The notes beneath the pieces were generated by a model, which ran no database searches, was not told where the DNA came from, and saw nothing but the letters and a program-made list of their open reading frames with translations. The position numbers were made by a program, and so were the translations under genes. From the NCBI RefSeq assembly GCF_002210225.1, contig NZ_MWUJ01000019.1:1-57007 (forward strand): a DNA stretch of 57,007 nt. The letters run 5' to 3'. The DNA comes from Geofilum rhodophaeum. Its GTDB lineage: Bacteria > Bacteroidota > Bacteroidia > Bacteroidales > Marinilabiliaceae. Below are positions 14,791 through 24,274 of this stretch, piece after piece; positions within the stretch are counted from its first letter, which is position 1; every line of letters begins with the position of its first letter.

Positions 14791-17700
14791 TTATTCAATT
14801 ACTATTTTAACTTGTCTTCTCTCCTTGCCGGCCGATAATACAACCACATAAACACCAGTATTCGCATTGGCCAACACAAACGATTCGGCATAAGTTTCCA
14901 TCCCACTGCTCCTCCGCTCAGCCAACTTCTGGCCCATGCTAACGCCAAACACAGCCAAATGAATGTCTGCTGCCTCACGAAGCTCAACATCCACATTAAA
15001 ACGACCATCATTGGGATTGGGCGATACACCAAAGCGCTTTATCAGCGGATCCTGATAGCCCAACAGCTCATCCTCCGGGTCGACATCGCCATCAACCATA
15101 ATTTCGACCTGCTTCACCTTCCGTGAAAAACAGCCCCCCGAATAAGCATAAAGCGTCACATTATACATCCCCTCATCCAGCGTTTTCAGATGCAAAACAT
15201 AGTCATCCACCTCTCCAGCCAGCTCCTTACTGAACGCGGCGTCGGGATACGCCCAACTCAGGCTGTCCAGAGGGAGGTTAGAAAGTTCGAATAGCATAAG
15301 GGTATCACCGAGCACAGCTTCAGAAGTCATCAAAAAATCAGCCTGTAAAGCATCGTTGCCGATGCTTACCGAAAGGGTGTCGTAGGCATAGCATCCCCGA
15401 TCGTTGGTCACCCTAAGCGCATACTCACCTTCAGCAGCTACCATAAAATAGCGTTCTTCAGACAAAAGTTCCTCCCCCTTGGTCCAGCGATGGGCCATAA
15501 AATCACGGCCATCAATCACTATGGAGTTACCGGGACACATACTTAAGTCCTCACCCACATCAACCACCTCCTTGGGCGGCTCATTAATCTCGAAGCTTTC
15601 CTCAAACAAACAATTATTGGCGTCGGTAAACGACAAGGTATAAAGCCCCTTACTAAGATTCTCAGCAGCCGGGGTGTCGGCCCCGTTACTCCACAAAAAA
15701 CGATAGTCGCCCACCCCTCCAAAAGGGCGAATCTCAATGCGACCGTCACTGTAACCAAAGCAATGCGCATCCCTCAATTCAACAAGGCTCAATCCCAGCG
15801 TATCGGGACTAGCCACATCAAAATACCTGGTTGTTTCACAACCATTGGAATCACGTACAGTCACCCAATGGCGTCCCGAAGAAAAACCATCAACACTATC
15901 CCCCTCCGCACTATTCGACCATTCAAAACCATAGGGAGCAAAAGGCTCGGCAGGAGTAACCCCGGTTACAGCAGCCTTACCATTACTGTCGCCAAAACAA
16001 AGCACAGGAGTAGTAACGACTTGCAAAATTTGAGGAAGTGTAGATGCATTAACGGTTTGCTCCAAACCCGTTGTACAATTGTTTTTGTCCCACACCCTCA
16101 AGCTGTAATGACCTCCCTGCTCCAAGCCATCTACTGAAGACCCGGAACTGAAAACAGTTCCCGAATTGTCGGTCCACTCATACCTATAGGGCGCAGAACC
16201 ACCCTGCATAAGCACTTCAATGCTGCCATTATCGGTATCGCAGGTGGTATGCACAACATCGGCAACACCAAAAATCAGCTCATCGGGTTGCGGCACATAC
16301 ACCGAAAGCGTGTCGGCAGCCATACAATTATTGGCATCCGTAAAACGGTAAACGTACCGCCCTTCAGGCAGATTGTCGGCAAACAAAAACAAACCATCCT
16401 CAGTATCCGTACCAAGTACAGCGGTAGATGCCCTCCAGGCAGCCCCTTCCTCCAATAAAGCATAACGGTAAGGACCCGTTCCGCCATCCACATCAAAATA
16501 GACCTTTCCATCCCCTCCGCCATAACAATCAACGCTGTCTACCAATGCCACATTGGCCCGAAGCAAGTCCGGTTCAGTTATGTTTATATCCACACTGTCC
16601 ACGATTCCTTTTTGATCCATCGTAAAGAACTTATGCTCTCCTACAGGCAAATCGGACCAACGGAACGATTTCAAAAACTCCGGCTCGCTGGCATGGCGGT
16701 AATGATAGTTACCCCAGCCACCCTGCGCCTCAACAGTCACCCATGCATCCGTATAGTTAAAGCAAGACTGATTGGCCGAATCAGTAATCACAAGCTCCAA
16801 TTCAGACTGAGGCTCGTCAACTTCTACCTCCCGGTTAATTTCGTTATCGTAACGATCGCGCACACGGACCCTGTAAGTACCGGCGGCTAAACCCGAGATC
16901 CGGCCCTCATTACCCAGTACCCCATTAGGAACCGGTACCAAATCACCATCAAGTGTTTCCCATCCAAAAGTAAAATCAGGAGCACCACCCTGCACCGAAA
17001 CCACCATACTGCCATCACCAGCTCCTACCTTCGAAACATGCGAAACATCCACCCTGCCAAACACAAAAGGCTCATAAGCGATCACTTCAAAATCAACCAC
17101 CTCGCGCCCTGCAGGCCCATAAGCAACAACCGCATACGTTCCACCCCCTAAACCATTAATCGCAAGCACACCCTCATGTAGGCCATCGGCAGCACCATAC
17201 AAACGAACAACAGAATCATCCGGAAAAAACACATGTGCAGAATCAAGGCCGGCCTGCTGTGCCAACAAACGCACGAAACCATTGCTGGCACCCAAACCCC
17301 TTTCATGTCCAATAGTGTCCACCACCATAAAGCCATCATTAAAGTCAGGAAGAAGCAAAGCAGCACTTTTTTCACAGCCATTTTCCTCACTAACCAGAAC
17401 TCTATAATAACCCGAACCAACACCATTCAACTCGTCGCCTGCAGCATCCAAGGCAAGATCCGGTTCAAACAGGTTGGTCCAACGATACACATAGGGCGCA
17501 ACCCCACCCTTAACCAAGGCACGCAAACTGCCGTCTTCAGCACCAGGTGAGGAAACAAAATGCACTGCAACAAGGGAGACATCCAACAGATTTTCACCAT
17601 TCAGAGAGCCGGTAAAATCAGTCCGACAACCATTGGCATCGAGGGCGGTAAACCGGTAATCTCCAACCCCCAATTCAGGCGCAGTAAAAGCCTCCGAATC

Positions 17701-20700
17701 ACTCCCGGCCAATGCCGTACCACCCTCATTAAACATCTGATAAGGACCAACACCACCAGAAACCTCAAACGTCAATGCGCCATTATCTTCACAGGTAGGC
17801 AACACCTCATCAATCAACCTGGCCTGCAGCAATCCTGGCTCATTAATGGTAACCCTAACACTGTCCACAGCACCAAGCGAATCCTCAACCATAACAAGAT
17901 AAGTGCCCGCATATAAAGACTCGAAGGTAGGCACCTTGGACGCCCCTCCCTGGCCAAGCACCCGATAGGTGTATCCACCCCAACCACCAGAAGCCTCCAC
18001 ACTTAAACTACCAACCCCGGCATTACAAAGCGCATCGGTCACGACTCTTTGCTCCAGACGCAACGCATCTTCCCGCTCGTCAACCTTTATGGGCGACATA
18101 CTTGCAAGGCAACCCTTAACATCCCGCACCTCCAGCGTGTAGGTCCCGCCTCTTAAACCCTCAAAGCCGGTAATCCGGCCCTCCCTTTCAGCCACAATAT
18201 TAACTTCCTCTCCATCCTCCGCATTAAACTCCAACAAGCGGGCATGCATAAAGGCAGGATTGTTGCCCCCACTTACATGCACCATAATCTTTCCGGTCTC
18301 AGCACCCGTGTACACTACAGGGACAATCGTGTCCTCATGAATTTCTAGGCGTTCGGGTTGAAGCACCGTTCTCCTCATGTGGTCGGACAAACAGCCGTTT
18401 TTATCCTTCAAATACAAGCTGTAGCCGCCAGCCGCCAGTCCATCAAAACGAGCATTGGGCCATCTTAGGGTATCCATTCGGCTGCCATCATCAGCCGTCA
18501 AAAACAAGCTATCTAATACATCACTTCCCGAAACACCATCCAATTCAATAAACCCATTTGCATCAGCAAAACACTTAGCCGGTTCCACCTTTACCTGCCC
18601 TGCGGTAGGATTCTGGTAGCTGGGCAACTCAAAGCTTTCAGCAAGTTCACAACCGGCCACATCCTGAACCAATATTCTGTACGACCCCGCAGTTAAACCG
18701 GAAACCTCATAAGTACTGTCCGCTGCAAAAAACACTTCTTCACCGCTGTCTTCGTCCAGCTGCCCTCCAGAAGGATATTGCGCCACAATGGAATCATTAT
18801 TGACCAATAACTGATATTTATAAAATTCGTTACCCCCATCAATGCGCAAAGACACAGAGCCGGTACCATCAGCACAAATCGGGACAATACTGTCCTTAGC
18901 AATCACCTCCAATACAGGCGGCTCCGTTATGTTAGCCGTTCCAATCTTTACTTCCGGACATTCATTCCCACTGTCCCGTAAAAACACCTCATACACTCCG
19001 GGCGACAAAGAACCAAAAGTATCAAAAGTATCCTTCCACACATCACTGTTCCCCAAACGCCACTGATAGCTGCCACTGCCGTTCTGCGCATTCATGATGG
19101 ATATATGTCCGTCGTTCCTTCCGAAACAGCTGACGTCAAAATCTGAGAAATCGGCAGAGACTCTTTCCGGATAACTCAAGGCCTCATCAACAATGTGTGT
19201 ATATTCTTTAAAAAAAACGACTTCGCTGTTATGAACATGAAATGTAGCTACTTCACTGGTCCTAACATACACCTTTGCATTTGAACCGGAAAAGGACCAG
19301 CTGTTTTGTTTGGAAAAAGTACTCCCATCAATGCTCAACAAATAACTCCCTGAGCCAAATCCTCCTGACAGCTCACTTAAGGCCAACGCATTACTTCCGT
19401 TGGGGCAAGCAGCCGGAGTTAGTTCCCTTCGGTAGTGAACTTCAGGCAAGGGAAGACTAAATTCAGCCAAATCTATCGCCCCCTTTACACACGAAAAAAC
19501 GACCTTGTAGGCACCGTCATCTATGGACAGATTAGAAAACCCAAGTTCATTCTCCCTTAAATCAACCTCCCTCTGTTGAAAAAGGACTCCATCTTTATAC
19601 AACAACACGCTCGCTTCGTCAGAAGCCAATTCGTTCACTTGAGTAAAAACACATGATAAGTTAACAGCAGCCTCACCCTCCTCTTTAATAGCGTTTAGTG
19701 TTACTTCGGCAGAAAACATAGGCGCCTGCACAGTAACCTGAGGCACGGGATATTCACAAGTCCGATTATAATCATCGGTATGAACGGCAATAATACCGTC
19801 ATACACATCTGGTAGCACATCGGAAAAACTAAAGTTAGGAACAGAAACAGTTCTTAATTGAACCGGATAATCACCAGCCCAGGACACATTTCCACTCCGA
19901 TGTGAAAAATCAAACTCCAAGGCTCCTGTACCACCAAAAGTCTCAGCATCATCAGCCTGACAGATAACCGAAAACAGGCGATTCTCAATCACGATAGATT
20001 CCTGATGAACAGTACATCCACCAACCTCAGCCTTAATCTCGTACTCGCCAGGATCCAGATTATCAAAGGCCCCCGACAAAGAAGTGGATCCAACTGCCAG
20101 GGTTTTCACTTCCCTGGTGGCAAGATTTGTTAAAATGAGCACTTTGTTATCGGTATTCGCAAATTCTGAGGTTAGCACCAACTCTATGCGCCCATTATAA
20201 TCCGCCCCATCATAACAAGTTGCATCTTTCTTATGAGAGGAGGCCCCATCGGTCAATTCGATATTAATCAGTTTTCTTGCCGCAATTTCCCCCTTATCGT
20301 TTAACAAGTCCACCCAATTCTCACCATATCTGAGATCATCAATGGTAATCACATCTTCCGGAGTCCGAAAAGCTTGTTGCCCGTAAGAATATGGGGGATT
20401 GCCACCTCCAAAATACTTCAATTCAGCTTCACCATTTGCCGCACAACGATCTGTTGGAATTTTTGAAATCGAAACGTCAAGATTGGGCAATTCCGGAATC
20501 CGTACTTCAACATCAAAAGACACATCACAGCCATCCTGGTCGACTAAGATATAGGTTTCTTTAACATTGGGGGTTACCCCTAAAAGGCGATGCCCGTACT
20601 TATTTTGAATCCATCGCTTCCAAAAATCATTCTGAAAATCATTGCGCCAGGAGCGAAAGTAGCTAAGGTGGAAAAAGTCATTGTAATAATGATTCATGTC

Positions 20701-22959
20701 ATAAATTTGGGAATAGACTATCCCTCCACTACGAAATAAGCACAGTTTGTTTTTTACATCCACTCCCACAATTTCTGCTATTTGGTAAGCACTATTAAGC
20801 GTAGTTGTATTGGTCCCATTAAAAACATACAGAATCGTGCCGTCCATGGAAGTATAAAAGCAGAATTTCCCATCAGAGGTCAACTTTATATTCTTTCCCG
20901 CATCTGCAATTTTTGTCTTGCTGACCTTTCCGTCTGAACTAATCTTTGTCCAGTAAAATGGGGCTGTGCTGGCAGTGTTCGAGGGATCACGTGTAATTAA
21001 AACATCTGCATTATAGTCCTCCACAAAAACATCAGCGATTATATTCACTTTAACAGATTTTTTAGCTCCATCAAATACATCGTAAACATTCCCATTGTCA
21101 TCTACAGCAAAAACGTGACTATCCTTCGTGGTGCTGCTTCCATAGCCTCCAAAACCAGTTTTCCCTATAGGAAATGAGAAATTAATAGCATCGAAAGATT
21201 GGTCTGCCATATCTCCAAATACAAAAAACAATTTATTACTGGAAAGCAGTTTTATCTCTTTACTAATGGAAGGCAGAGAATAGGACCTTGGCGGCTCTGT
21301 ATAGTCCCCCTTATATTCAGCTGGCCCTGATTTCTGAGCTCTCCATATCGCAAAACGCGATTCAAAATAGCGACCAAATGGACTAAGCCTGCTAACTGGC
21401 ATGGTGCCATGATAGAACTGCCTGTTAAAATCCTCCATAAAAAGAAGATATACCTGGTACTTCTCCTCCACACTCAAATCCTCATAAGTTGAGGACGCCC
21501 CGTTGACAAGAAGCAAAGGCCCCCCTTCTCTATGTGTTCCCTTATAGATCTTATAGGGTTGACGAAGGTGTGCCAAATCCCAGGTGTCCTTAATATCAAG
21601 TATTGCATAAGGCTTATCCAAGCTCAGCAAATTGTAGCTGGAGCCATTCAGTGAAAAAGCTGCAGCTTGTTGACTCACCTCCACCGAATCCGGTCTGGCA
21701 GGCACAGTAAATTCCCGAGTGCAGTAGTTAACGCTATCATTGTCAAGGTCTTGTAATTGCAACAAATACACCAATTCCTCATCAATTGTAAAGGGACTCA
21801 AACCTCCCCCTTCAGGATGAGGTTTCAGCTTATATTGAGTTTCACCGGTCTCTAAAACCCGATCAAATTCCATGGTGCAAGTTCCAGTATTAAATGGATT
21901 ATCAAGAGAACTCTCGCCCTGCCTTCTAACTTCGTACATCCACTTGAACTTACTGTTCTCCTCCTTCATGTACCAAGCATCCCGGGCATCAGAAAGACAA
22001 ACAAAAACATTAACCATAGAACTTTCGCAAGCACTACGCGTAACTTCCCGAATATAAAACTGTGGACCGGGCGGATCAAACTGAACACCCGTAACCAGAG
22101 AGCTGTAACTCTCCTTGCCATTCATCAATATTTTGGACACCCTGAACATCAGGTTTTCTCCCAACCAATCCTTATACCTGGCCGAAGTCTTTCCTCCGGA
22201 AATTTGAGCATAGGCCAAATTAATCGTAGTATTGGGAAGAACATTGATATAGGGGATGGTCACCCATTGAGCTTTTGAAAGGTCATTACCAACCGCCACC
22301 TGCAGGCGGGGACTTCCATTTGAGTTTTGATAAAAGTCCCCAACAATCAACGTCAATTGATCTTGCTCCGGATGCAATCGAAGTCCCTTATCGTCCTCTC
22401 CATTTAAATAACTTAATGGAACAGGATCATCCACTATTACATCAAAAGACATGCTATAAAACTCATCCTTACCAAGCCAATTAAAGCTGTTGGAACAAGG
22501 GTCGCTTGCCTTGATTTCCTCTAAGACATTTAAGCCGACAACACCATCTATGCCATTAAAGAAAGTGCCATGACTACGCGTGTCGTTCTTAATTTCACTA
22601 ACCCTCAGGTCATAATAAAGGGTTAAGTCTCTATTATCTGGCAAATGGACTTTAAACGAGTCCGAACTAAAATCAACTGCCCCTTTTAGCAAGTAATCAA
22701 AATACACCCCCTCGTTCAAGGCATCTTGAGTAAGCCCGTCCTTTTGCTCAATAAGGGATCCTGCCTCCTTTCCACCCCATAATTCAATTTTAAGACTCTC
22801 AAAAGCCGGTTTTCGACCCGTAAGACATTCGCTTCCGGAATGAAACCGCCCCTTTACCCCAATACAATACCTAAACCAGGCCTCCTCATCAAGAGCCCCT
22901 TGTGCAGATATTCCGGGTAAGCACAGTCCAAGCAGAAGCAGGGTAAAAGCAATTTTCAT
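14791..22959 (-). CDS. Giant SprB-repeat surface adhesin with T9SS sorting domain
   Basis: This 2,722-residue protein has a signal peptide (MKIAFTLLLLGLCLPGISAQ). The N-terminal third is beta-rich. Residues about 555-795 show repeated short sheets (VFAVDDNGNVYDVFDG, FCFYTSMDGTILYVFNG) that suggest a beta-propeller. From about 1270 to 2480 it carries at least 12 SprB-type repeats of the form C-F-G-x-x-D-G-x-I...GG-x-x-P-Y-x-Y-x-W...L-x-x-G-x-Y-x-V...D-x-N-G-C. An Ig/PKD-like pair follows (about 2485-2630), then a type A T9SS C-terminal domain (VSPNPNDGRFNVDVEL to the end). SprB repeats occur in gliding and cell-surface adhesins of Bacteroidota carried by the T9SS. Its stop is 9 bp before the start of the toxin-like gene, so the two are almost certainly co-expressed. 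It may display the effector or make the cell contact. Confidence 0.85.
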   Translation of the reverse strand: MKIAFTLLLLGLCLPGISAQGALDEEAWFRYCIGVKGRFHSGSECLTGRKPAFESLKIELWGGKEAGSLIEQKDGLTQDALNEGVYFDYLLKGAVDFSSDSFKVHLPDNRDLTLYYDLRVSEIKNDTRSHGTFFNGIDGVVGLNVLEEIKASDPCSNSFNWLGKDEFYSMSFDVIVDDPVPLSYLNGEDDKGLRLHPEQDQLTLIVGDFYQNSNGSPRLQVAVGNDLSKAQWVTIPYINVLPNTTINLAYAQISGGKTSARYKDWLGENLMFRVSKILMNGKESYSSLVTGVQFDPPGPQFYIREVTRSACESSMVNVFVCLSDARDAWYMKEENSKFKWMYEVRRQGESSLDNPFNTGTCTMEFDRVLETGETQYKLKPHPEGGGLSPFTIDEELVYLLQLQDLDNDSVNYCTREFTVPARPDSVEVSQQAAAFSLNGSSYNLLSLDKPYAILDIKDTWDLAHLRQPYKIYKGTHREGGPLLLVNGASSTYEDLSVEEKYQVYLLFMEDFNRQFYHGTMPVSRLSPFGRYFESRFAIWRAQKSGPAEYKGDYTEPPRSYSLPSISKEIKLLSSNKLFFVFGDMADQSFDAINFSFPIGKTGFGGYGSSTTKDSHVFAVDDNGNVYDVFDGAKKSVKVNIIADVFVEDYNADVLITRDPSNTASTAPFYWTKISSDGKVSKTKIADAGKNIKLTSDGKFCFYTSMDGTILYVFNGTNTTTLNSAYQIAEIVGVDVKNKLCLFRSGGIVYSQIYDMNHYYNDFFHLSYFRSWRNDFQNDFWKRWIQNKYGHRLLGVTPNVKETYILVDQDGCDVSFDVEVRIPELPNLDVSISKIPTDRCAANGEAELKYFGGGNPPYSYGQQAFRTPEDVITIDDLRYGENWVDLLNDKGEIAARKLINIELTDGASSHKKDATCYDGADYNGRIELVLTSEFANTDNKVLILTNLATREVKTLAVGSTSLSGAFDNLDPGEYEIKAEVGGCTVHQESIVIENRLFSVICQADDAETFGGTGALEFDFSHRSGNVSWAGDYPVQLRTVSVPNFSFSDVLPDVYDGIIAVHTDDYNRTCEYPVPQVTVQAPMFSAEVTLNAIKEEGEAAVNLSCVFTQVNELASDEASVLLYKDGVLFQQREVDLRENELGFSNLSIDDGAYKVVFSCVKGAIDLAEFSLPLPEVHYRRELTPAACPNGSNALALSELSGGFGSGSYLLSIDGSTFSKQNSWSFSGSNAKVYVRTSEVATFHVHNSEVVFFKEYTHIVDEALSYPERVSADFSDFDVSCFGRNDGHISIMNAQNGSGSYQWRLGNSDVWKDTFDTFGSLSPGVYEVFLRDSGNECPEVKIGTANITEPPVLEVIAKDSIVPICADGTGSVSLRIDGGNEFYKYQLLVNNDSIVAQYPSGGQLDEDSGEEVFFAADSTYEVSGLTAGSYRILVQDVAGCELAESFELPSYQNPTAGQVKVEPAKCFADANGFIELDGVSGSDVLDSLFLTADDGSRMDTLRWPNARFDGLAAGGYSLYLKDKNGCLSDHMRRTVLQPERLEIHEDTIVPVVYTGAETGKIMVHVSGGNNPAFMHARLLEFNAEDGEEVNIVAEREGRITGFEGLRGGTYTLEVRDVKGCLASMSPIKVDEREDALRLEQRVVTDALCNAGVGSLSVEASGGWGGYTYRVLGQGGASKVPTFESLYAGTYLVMVEDSLGAVDSVRVTINEPGLLQARLIDEVLPTCEDNGALTFEVSGGVGPYQMFNEGGTALAGSDSEAFTAPELGVGDYRFTALDANGCRTDFTGSLNGENLLDVSLVAVHFVSSPGAEDGSLRALVKGGVAPYVYRWTNLFEPDLALDAAGDELNGVGSGYYRVLVSEENGCEKSAALLLPDFNDGFMVVDTIGHERGLGASNGFVRLLAQQAGLDSAHVFFPDDSVVRLYGAADGLHEGVLAINGLGGGTYAVVAYGPAGREVVDFEVIAYEPFVFGRVDVSHVSKVGAGDGSMVVSVQGGAPDFTFGWETLDGDLVPVPNGVLGNEGRISGLAAGTYRVRVRDRYDNEINREVEVDEPQSELELVITDSANQSCFNYTDAWVTVEAQGGWGNYHYRHASEPEFLKSFRWSDLPVGEHKFFTMDQKGIVDSVDINITEPDLLRANVALVDSVDCYGGGDGKVYFDVDGGTGPYRYALLEEGAAWRASTAVLGTDTEDGLFLFADNLPEGRYVYRFTDANNCMAADTLSVYVPQPDELIFGVADVVHTTCDTDNGSIEVLMQGGSAPYRYEWTDNSGTVFSSGSSVDGLEQGGHYSLRVWDKNNCTTGLEQTVNASTLPQILQVVTTPVLCFGDSNGKAAVTGVTPAEPFAPYGFEWSNSAEGDSVDGFSSGRHWVTVRDSNGCETTRYFDVASPDTLGLSLVELRDAHCFGYSDGRIEIRPFGGVGDYRFLWSNGADTPAAENLSKGLYTLSFTDANNCLFEESFEINEPPKEVVDVGEDLSMCPGNSIVIDGRDFMAHRWTKGEELLSEERYFMVAAEGEYALRVTNDRGCYAYDTLSVSIGNDALQADFLMTSEAVLGDTLMLFELSNLPLDSLSWAYPDAAFSKELAGEVDDYVLHLKTLDEGMYNVTLYAYSGGCFSRKVKQVEIMVDGDVDPEDELLGYQDPLIKRFGVSPNPNDGRFNVDVELREAADIHLAVFGVSMGQKLAERRSSGMETYAESFVLANANTGVYVVVLSAGKERRQVKIVIE

Positions 22960-22985
22960 TTTCTTACGTTTTACGAAGCGTATCC

Positions 22986-24251
22986 TTATTCTTCAACATC
23001 CTTGACACAGCGAATACTATAATCACTCGTCCTAGTGGCAACCCTCCACCTTTCAATGGCATTGTCCTTGTAAGAAAACTCTCGAAACAATATGGTACCA
23101 TATTCGTCATTCAATGGTTGCGTTAAGTAAACTGCAGTTTCCCCATACCCTACGAGTTGATTAGCGTTAGGGCCTCCATAAAATCCTACCGGATAAACAT
23201 TAAACCCATAAAAATCCACTCCTGACTCAACCCCTTCATAAGCTTTCCAACCCTCCTCGCTCTTAAGGTACCGAGCAACCTGCTGTTCAGCCCCCCTATC
23301 CCTGTGGTATTCCATCAAATACAAATCCTCCTCGGACATTTGAATGTAACGCTCCAGTTCAATAAAATCCTCATCAGTAGGCACCCGAAAACCACAGGGG
23401 CAGGGGTTGCCCAATTCCATTAGTTCTCCAAACCTATATGCATCATAATACCGCTCTTTATTGCCCGATGGTGTAGTCACAGCAGTATGATATTTAGCTG
23501 GAATAGGCTCACGACTGTCACTGTATCTTGTAGCCTTTAGATTCTCGCGCATCCAAATTTGCTTACCAATCGTTACAATGTTGTAAACATTCTTATCAAT
23601 GTCTTGTATGCTGACCGAAGGATCAAAAGCAACGTCCCAGGTAGAATCAGGCAAAGAAATGTGCCCCAGGGCATCTATCGCTTGATAGTGAATGTCGTAC
23701 TCAACATAATTACTCAACCCATTGAGCACCAGGCTCTCAACCCCCTTCTCCACCCTGATGGGATTGGGTTCTTCGAGCAACTCGGGACTAAAAGTGAATT
23801 CCACATATCTCATTAAGGGACTATCCTCCCAGGTAATATTAAGAGTCATATTCCCAGTGCTGGTTTGAAGTTTCGTCACATTTGGCAGTGCAGTATAAAA
23901 ACGCCTGACTTCTGAAACAAATTCTCTCCCACTGTCTAGCGTAGCTTTAACTTGCCAGTAATAAGTTCTACCGGATTCCAAGTCAATCAGATCACCAGAT
24001 TGCTTCATTAGGTTATCAGGATCCGTACCCATCCATATATGATCAAAAAATATCTTCTTAACCTCATTACCGTCTTTCATCATTCTAGCTGTATACACAA
24101 ACTTTTGCTTCAAGGTATCTTGAAGTAACTGATCCATTTTCGGAAAAATCAATTCAATCTCAATAATTGTTTCCGGATCTTTCTCACAACTCCATACCCC
24201 CATTAATAATAGAGGCAGGACTAACCATTTTAATGTTTTCATTCTATCCAT
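22986..24251 (-). CDS. FISUMP-domain lipoprotein
   Basis: This 421-residue exported protein probably starts at Met4 (24242), giving MKTLKWLVLPLLLMGVWSCE, a lipoprotein signal with Cys at the cleavage site. The first half holds fibronectin-like beta segments (GRTYYWQVKATLDSGREF, about 88-105). The second half is a Fibrobacter succinogenes major paralogous domain, recognised by VYNIVTIGKQIWMRENLKAT (about 222-241), GFRVPTDEDFIELE (about 298-311) and the closing SDYSIRCVKD. FISUMP domains lie on the surface, and their function is not established. It lies 23 bp downstream of the 1,500-residue gene and 26 bp upstream of the SprB-like gene. Confidence 0.85.
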   Translation of the reverse strand: MDRMKTLKWLVLPLLLMGVWSCEKDPETIIEIELIFPKMDQLLQDTLKQKFVYTARMMKDGNEVKKIFFDHIWMGTDPDNLMKQSGDLIDLESGRTYYWQVKATLDSGREFVSEVRRFYTALPNVTKLQTSTGNMTLNITWEDSPLMRYVEFTFSPELLEEPNPIRVEKGVESLVLNGLSNYVEYDIHYQAIDALGHISLPDSTWDVAFDPSVSIQDIDKNVYNIVTIGKQIWMRENLKATRYSDSREPIPAKYHTAVTTPSGNKERYYDAYRFGELMELGNPCPCGFRVPTDEDFIELERYIQMSEEDLYLMEYHRDRGAEQQVARYLKSEEGWKAYEGVESGVDFYGFNVYPVGFYGGPNANQLVGYGETAVYLTQPLNDEYGTILFREFSYKDNAIERWRVATRTSDYSIRCVKDVEE

Positions 24252-24274
24252 TTTAATTACAACAATAATCCTGA

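Noticed and set aside
15770-19145. Possible CRISPR or tandem DNA repeat array in the adhesin gene
   Set aside because: The repeats are at protein level (SprB type, about 80-100 residues), with strongly diverged DNA and no spacer pattern.
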